This document shows positions 5,650 through 6,605 of a DNA stretch of 6,605 nt, one piece after another (positions within the stretch are counted from its first letter, which is position 1; each line of letters starts with the position of its first letter). The stretch covers positions 1 through 6,605 of the forward strand of contig CAJTSY010000173.1 in the NCBI GenBank assembly GCA_910578995.1, written 5' to 3'. Position numbers and translations under genes: made by a program. The notes beneath the pieces are model-generated. The model did not search any database. It worked only from the letters and a program-made list of their open reading frames with translations, and was not told the origin of the DNA. Source of the DNA: an uncultured Acetatifactor sp. (lineage in GTDB: Bacteria > Bacillota > Clostridia > Lachnospirales > Lachnospiraceae).

Positions 5650-6400
5650 CAGGGAACGGAGAGGGGTCATCCGCCTTAACCAAATTGCACAGCCCGATCC
5701 AGGTGACTTCCTTCTCCGGGAATGACAGCACATGCCCCCGGACAGATTTCTCCAGAGGAAAGTCCATCTCGCTGCCGTCGGAAAACTGCAGAGTTACCTG
5801 CTTCCACCAGTTATCATGGGGAAAATCCGCCCGGGTGTAGAGCACCACCCTGTCCGTCCGGATCTTTCTTCCGAAATCCACCTTCATGGCCGCGTCGTCC
5901 TGTCTGTTGATGCCCCAGGAGGCATAGGGCCAGGATCCATGGGAAAGATTCGCCCGGACGCCGTCTATGGCATTCCTGGCAGCAAACACGGCCTCCCCCC
6001 TGGTCTCCACATTGGCGGAAGCATGGGGATAGCAGGGAACGTCCTCATGCTGGTCCGCAGGGTTCAGGGCCAGGTTGCGGTAACTTTCGATCTCGTCGGG
6101 CCTGGCCACCTCCGCATAGAGATAATGCCTGTCCCCGGAAAACACCTTGGGGGAATAGCTGATGCGCTTCTCCCCGAAGGGAATCCTGTAGCATACATTG
6201 TCCGTGACATACACAAACGCGCTTCCCAGAGCATCGTCCACCTGCCAGTTCAGGTAGATATTCTTCTCCGAGACAGCCAGTTCAATTACGTCACCCTCCT
6301 GGTAACTGCGCATACACACCAGATCCACGAAATTTTCCCCGCTGCTGACGCAAATAGTGCCGCCGTTTTTGTCTATTACTTTCAATGATAAAGTCGCCAT
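5609..6400 (-). CDS. Protein with C-terminal discoidin-like (F5/8 type C, galactose-binding-fold) domain
   Basis: This encodes 263 residues. Residues 1-100 are beta-rich (ATLSLKVIDKNGG, GDVIELAVSEKNIYLNW, SAFVYVTD) and do not match a family I can name. From about 108 the chain has the F5/8 type C layout: NLALNP (109-114), ARNAIDG (141-147), SWPYASWGI (156-164), a VDFGRKIRTDRVVLYTR strand pair (174-190), WWKQVTLQFSDGS (198-210) and the closing ALSQIEVYGK (251-260). Such domains usually bind carbohydrate or other ligands. No signal peptide, anchor or catalytic domain is visible, so it appears cytoplasmic, which is unusual for a glycan binder. The ATG at 6400 has GAGG (6412-6409) 8 nt upstream. 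Extension to an ATG at 6586 would run through the promoter and is rejected. It lies 117 bp upstream of vsr on the same strand, so the two may share a transcript. Confidence 0.85.
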   Translation of the reverse strand: MATLSLKVIDKNGGTICVSSGENFVDLVCMRSYQEGDVIELAVSEKNIYLNWQVDDALGSAFVYVTDNVCYRIPFGEKRISYSPKVFSGDRHYLYAEVARPDEIESYRNLALNPADQHEDVPCYPHASANVETRGEAVFAARNAIDGVRANLSHGSWPYASWGINRQDDAAMKVDFGRKIRTDRVVLYTRADFPHDNWWKQVTLQFSDGSEMDFPLEKSVRGHVLSFPEKEVTWIGLCNLVKADDPSPFPALSQIEVYGKNVI

Positions 6401-6425
6401 GCTGAAATCCTCGCTTTCTGTTCTT

Positions 6426-6474
6426 CCACATGTACCCTGCCCGATGCTGCACGCCTCCTGCGGCATGTGGCATC
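6426..6474 (-). promoter_or_regulatory. Structured 5' leader with a strong hairpin and a competing inverted repeat
   Basis: Reading the minus strand, GATGC (6474-6470) pairs with GCATC (6447-6443), and inside it CATGCC (6466-6461) pairs with GGCGTG (6454-6449) with one G-U pair, separated by a symmetric CA/CA internal loop and closed by a GCAGGA hexaloop. The total is 11 base pairs in 32 nt. A perfect 7-bp inverted repeat, CCACATG (6470-6464) with CATGTGG (6432-6426), uses some of the same bases, so the two folds exclude each other. An AGGAGG (6459-6454) lies in the loop and stem with no start codon at usual spacing. No known riboswitch class was recognised, and no T-run marks a terminator. 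Confidence 0.4.
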
Positions 6475-6556
6475 TTCTGTCCTGCGGCCTCCCCTGGCTT
6501 AGGAAATACAGCCGCTTCCTTATGCGGAGACTTCCCGGCCGGAGACGCCTACCCCT

Positions 6557-6586
6557 ATCATATACTTTCCTGTGCCTGATTGTCAA
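6557..6586 (-). promoter_or_regulatory. Near-consensus sigma-A-type promoter for the discoidin-like gene
   Basis: On the minus strand a perfect -35 box TTGACA (6586-6581) is followed after 18 bp by TATGAT (6562-6557), five of six consensus bases. Transcription would start near 6550, giving a leader of about 150 nt before the ATG at 6400. This is the only strong minus-strand promoter seen, so vsr may depend on it by read-through. Confidence 0.72.
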
Positions 6587-6605
6587 CCGGAATGCGCGCA
6601 GGCAG

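Noticed and set aside
5732..6388. 218-codon plus-strand open frame opposite the discoidin-like gene
   Set aside because: The minus strand here has a promoter, ribosome binding site and recognisable domain. The plus-strand reading has none.
6401..6550. Known riboswitch in the leader (cobalamin, SAM, c-di-GMP, THF, Moco considered)
   Set aside because: An AAGCCAGGGGAGGCC stretch faintly recalls the B12 box, but the rest of the cobalamin core is missing, and no other class consensus is recognisable by eye.
6401..6586. 62-residue N-terminal extension of the discoidin-like protein from the ATG at 6586
   Set aside because: That ATG overlaps the -35 box TTGACA, and the extension would be Arg-rich and unlike a domain. 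The ATG at 6400 follows GAGG and begins a beta-rich fold.
1..6605. Insertion sequence, prophage or defence island
   Set aside because: No transposase, integrase, terminal inverted repeats, phage structural genes or restriction partner is present. vsr alone is not sufficient.

Overview
The window looks like chromosomal DNA of a moderately GC-rich Firmicute, most likely Lachnospiraceae (Clostridium cluster XIVa). This is inferred from strong AGGAGG-type ribosome binding sites, consensus sigma-A-like promoters, and protein types (tocopherol-cyclase-like protein, GlpA-like/FAD oxidoreductase/DUF1667 trio, clostridial-type Vsr endonuclease) that are usual in that group. No rRNA, tRNA, CRISPR, transposase or phage gene is visible.

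Layout. Bases 1-243 are an AT-rich intergenic region with a good forward promoter (159-187) and, at the left edge, a possible divergent gene start. Four genes follow on the plus strand: a tocopherol-cyclase-family protein (244-1404), a GlpA-like FAD oxidoreductase with a C-terminal BFD-type [2Fe-2S] domain (1482-3209), a second two-dinucleotide-fold FAD/NAD(P) oxidoreductase (3274-4596), and a small four-cysteine DUF1667 protein (4593-4946) whose start overlaps the preceding stop as ATGA. The last three form a conserved clostridial trio that resembles the anaerobic glycerol-3-phosphate dehydrogenase, with the DUF1667 protein as a probable small Fe-S or electron-transfer partner. The substrate cannot be read from sequence.

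From 4947 the orientation reverses. After a short convergent gap come, on the minus strand, a Vsr-type endonuclease (5491 to 5042) and upstream of it a 263-residue protein with a discoidin-like (F5/8 type C) C-terminal domain (6400 to 5609). The latter has a near-consensus promoter (6586-6557) and a roughly 150-nt structured leader.

The least ordinary items are: (1) eleven perfectly in-frame 21-bp repeats (2094-2324) that put a Cys/Asp/Thr/Pro-rich heptapeptide array in the middle of the GlpA-like flavoprotein; (2) a 53-bp tandem duplication of the 3' end of the discoidin-like gene, whose outer copy still encodes a diverged C-terminal tail plus stop, like the stub of a lost paralogue; (3) a 15-codon upstream ORF with its own strong ribosome binding site that overlaps the vsr start; and (4) an 11-bp-paired leader hairpin with a competing inverted repeat ahead of the discoidin-like gene.
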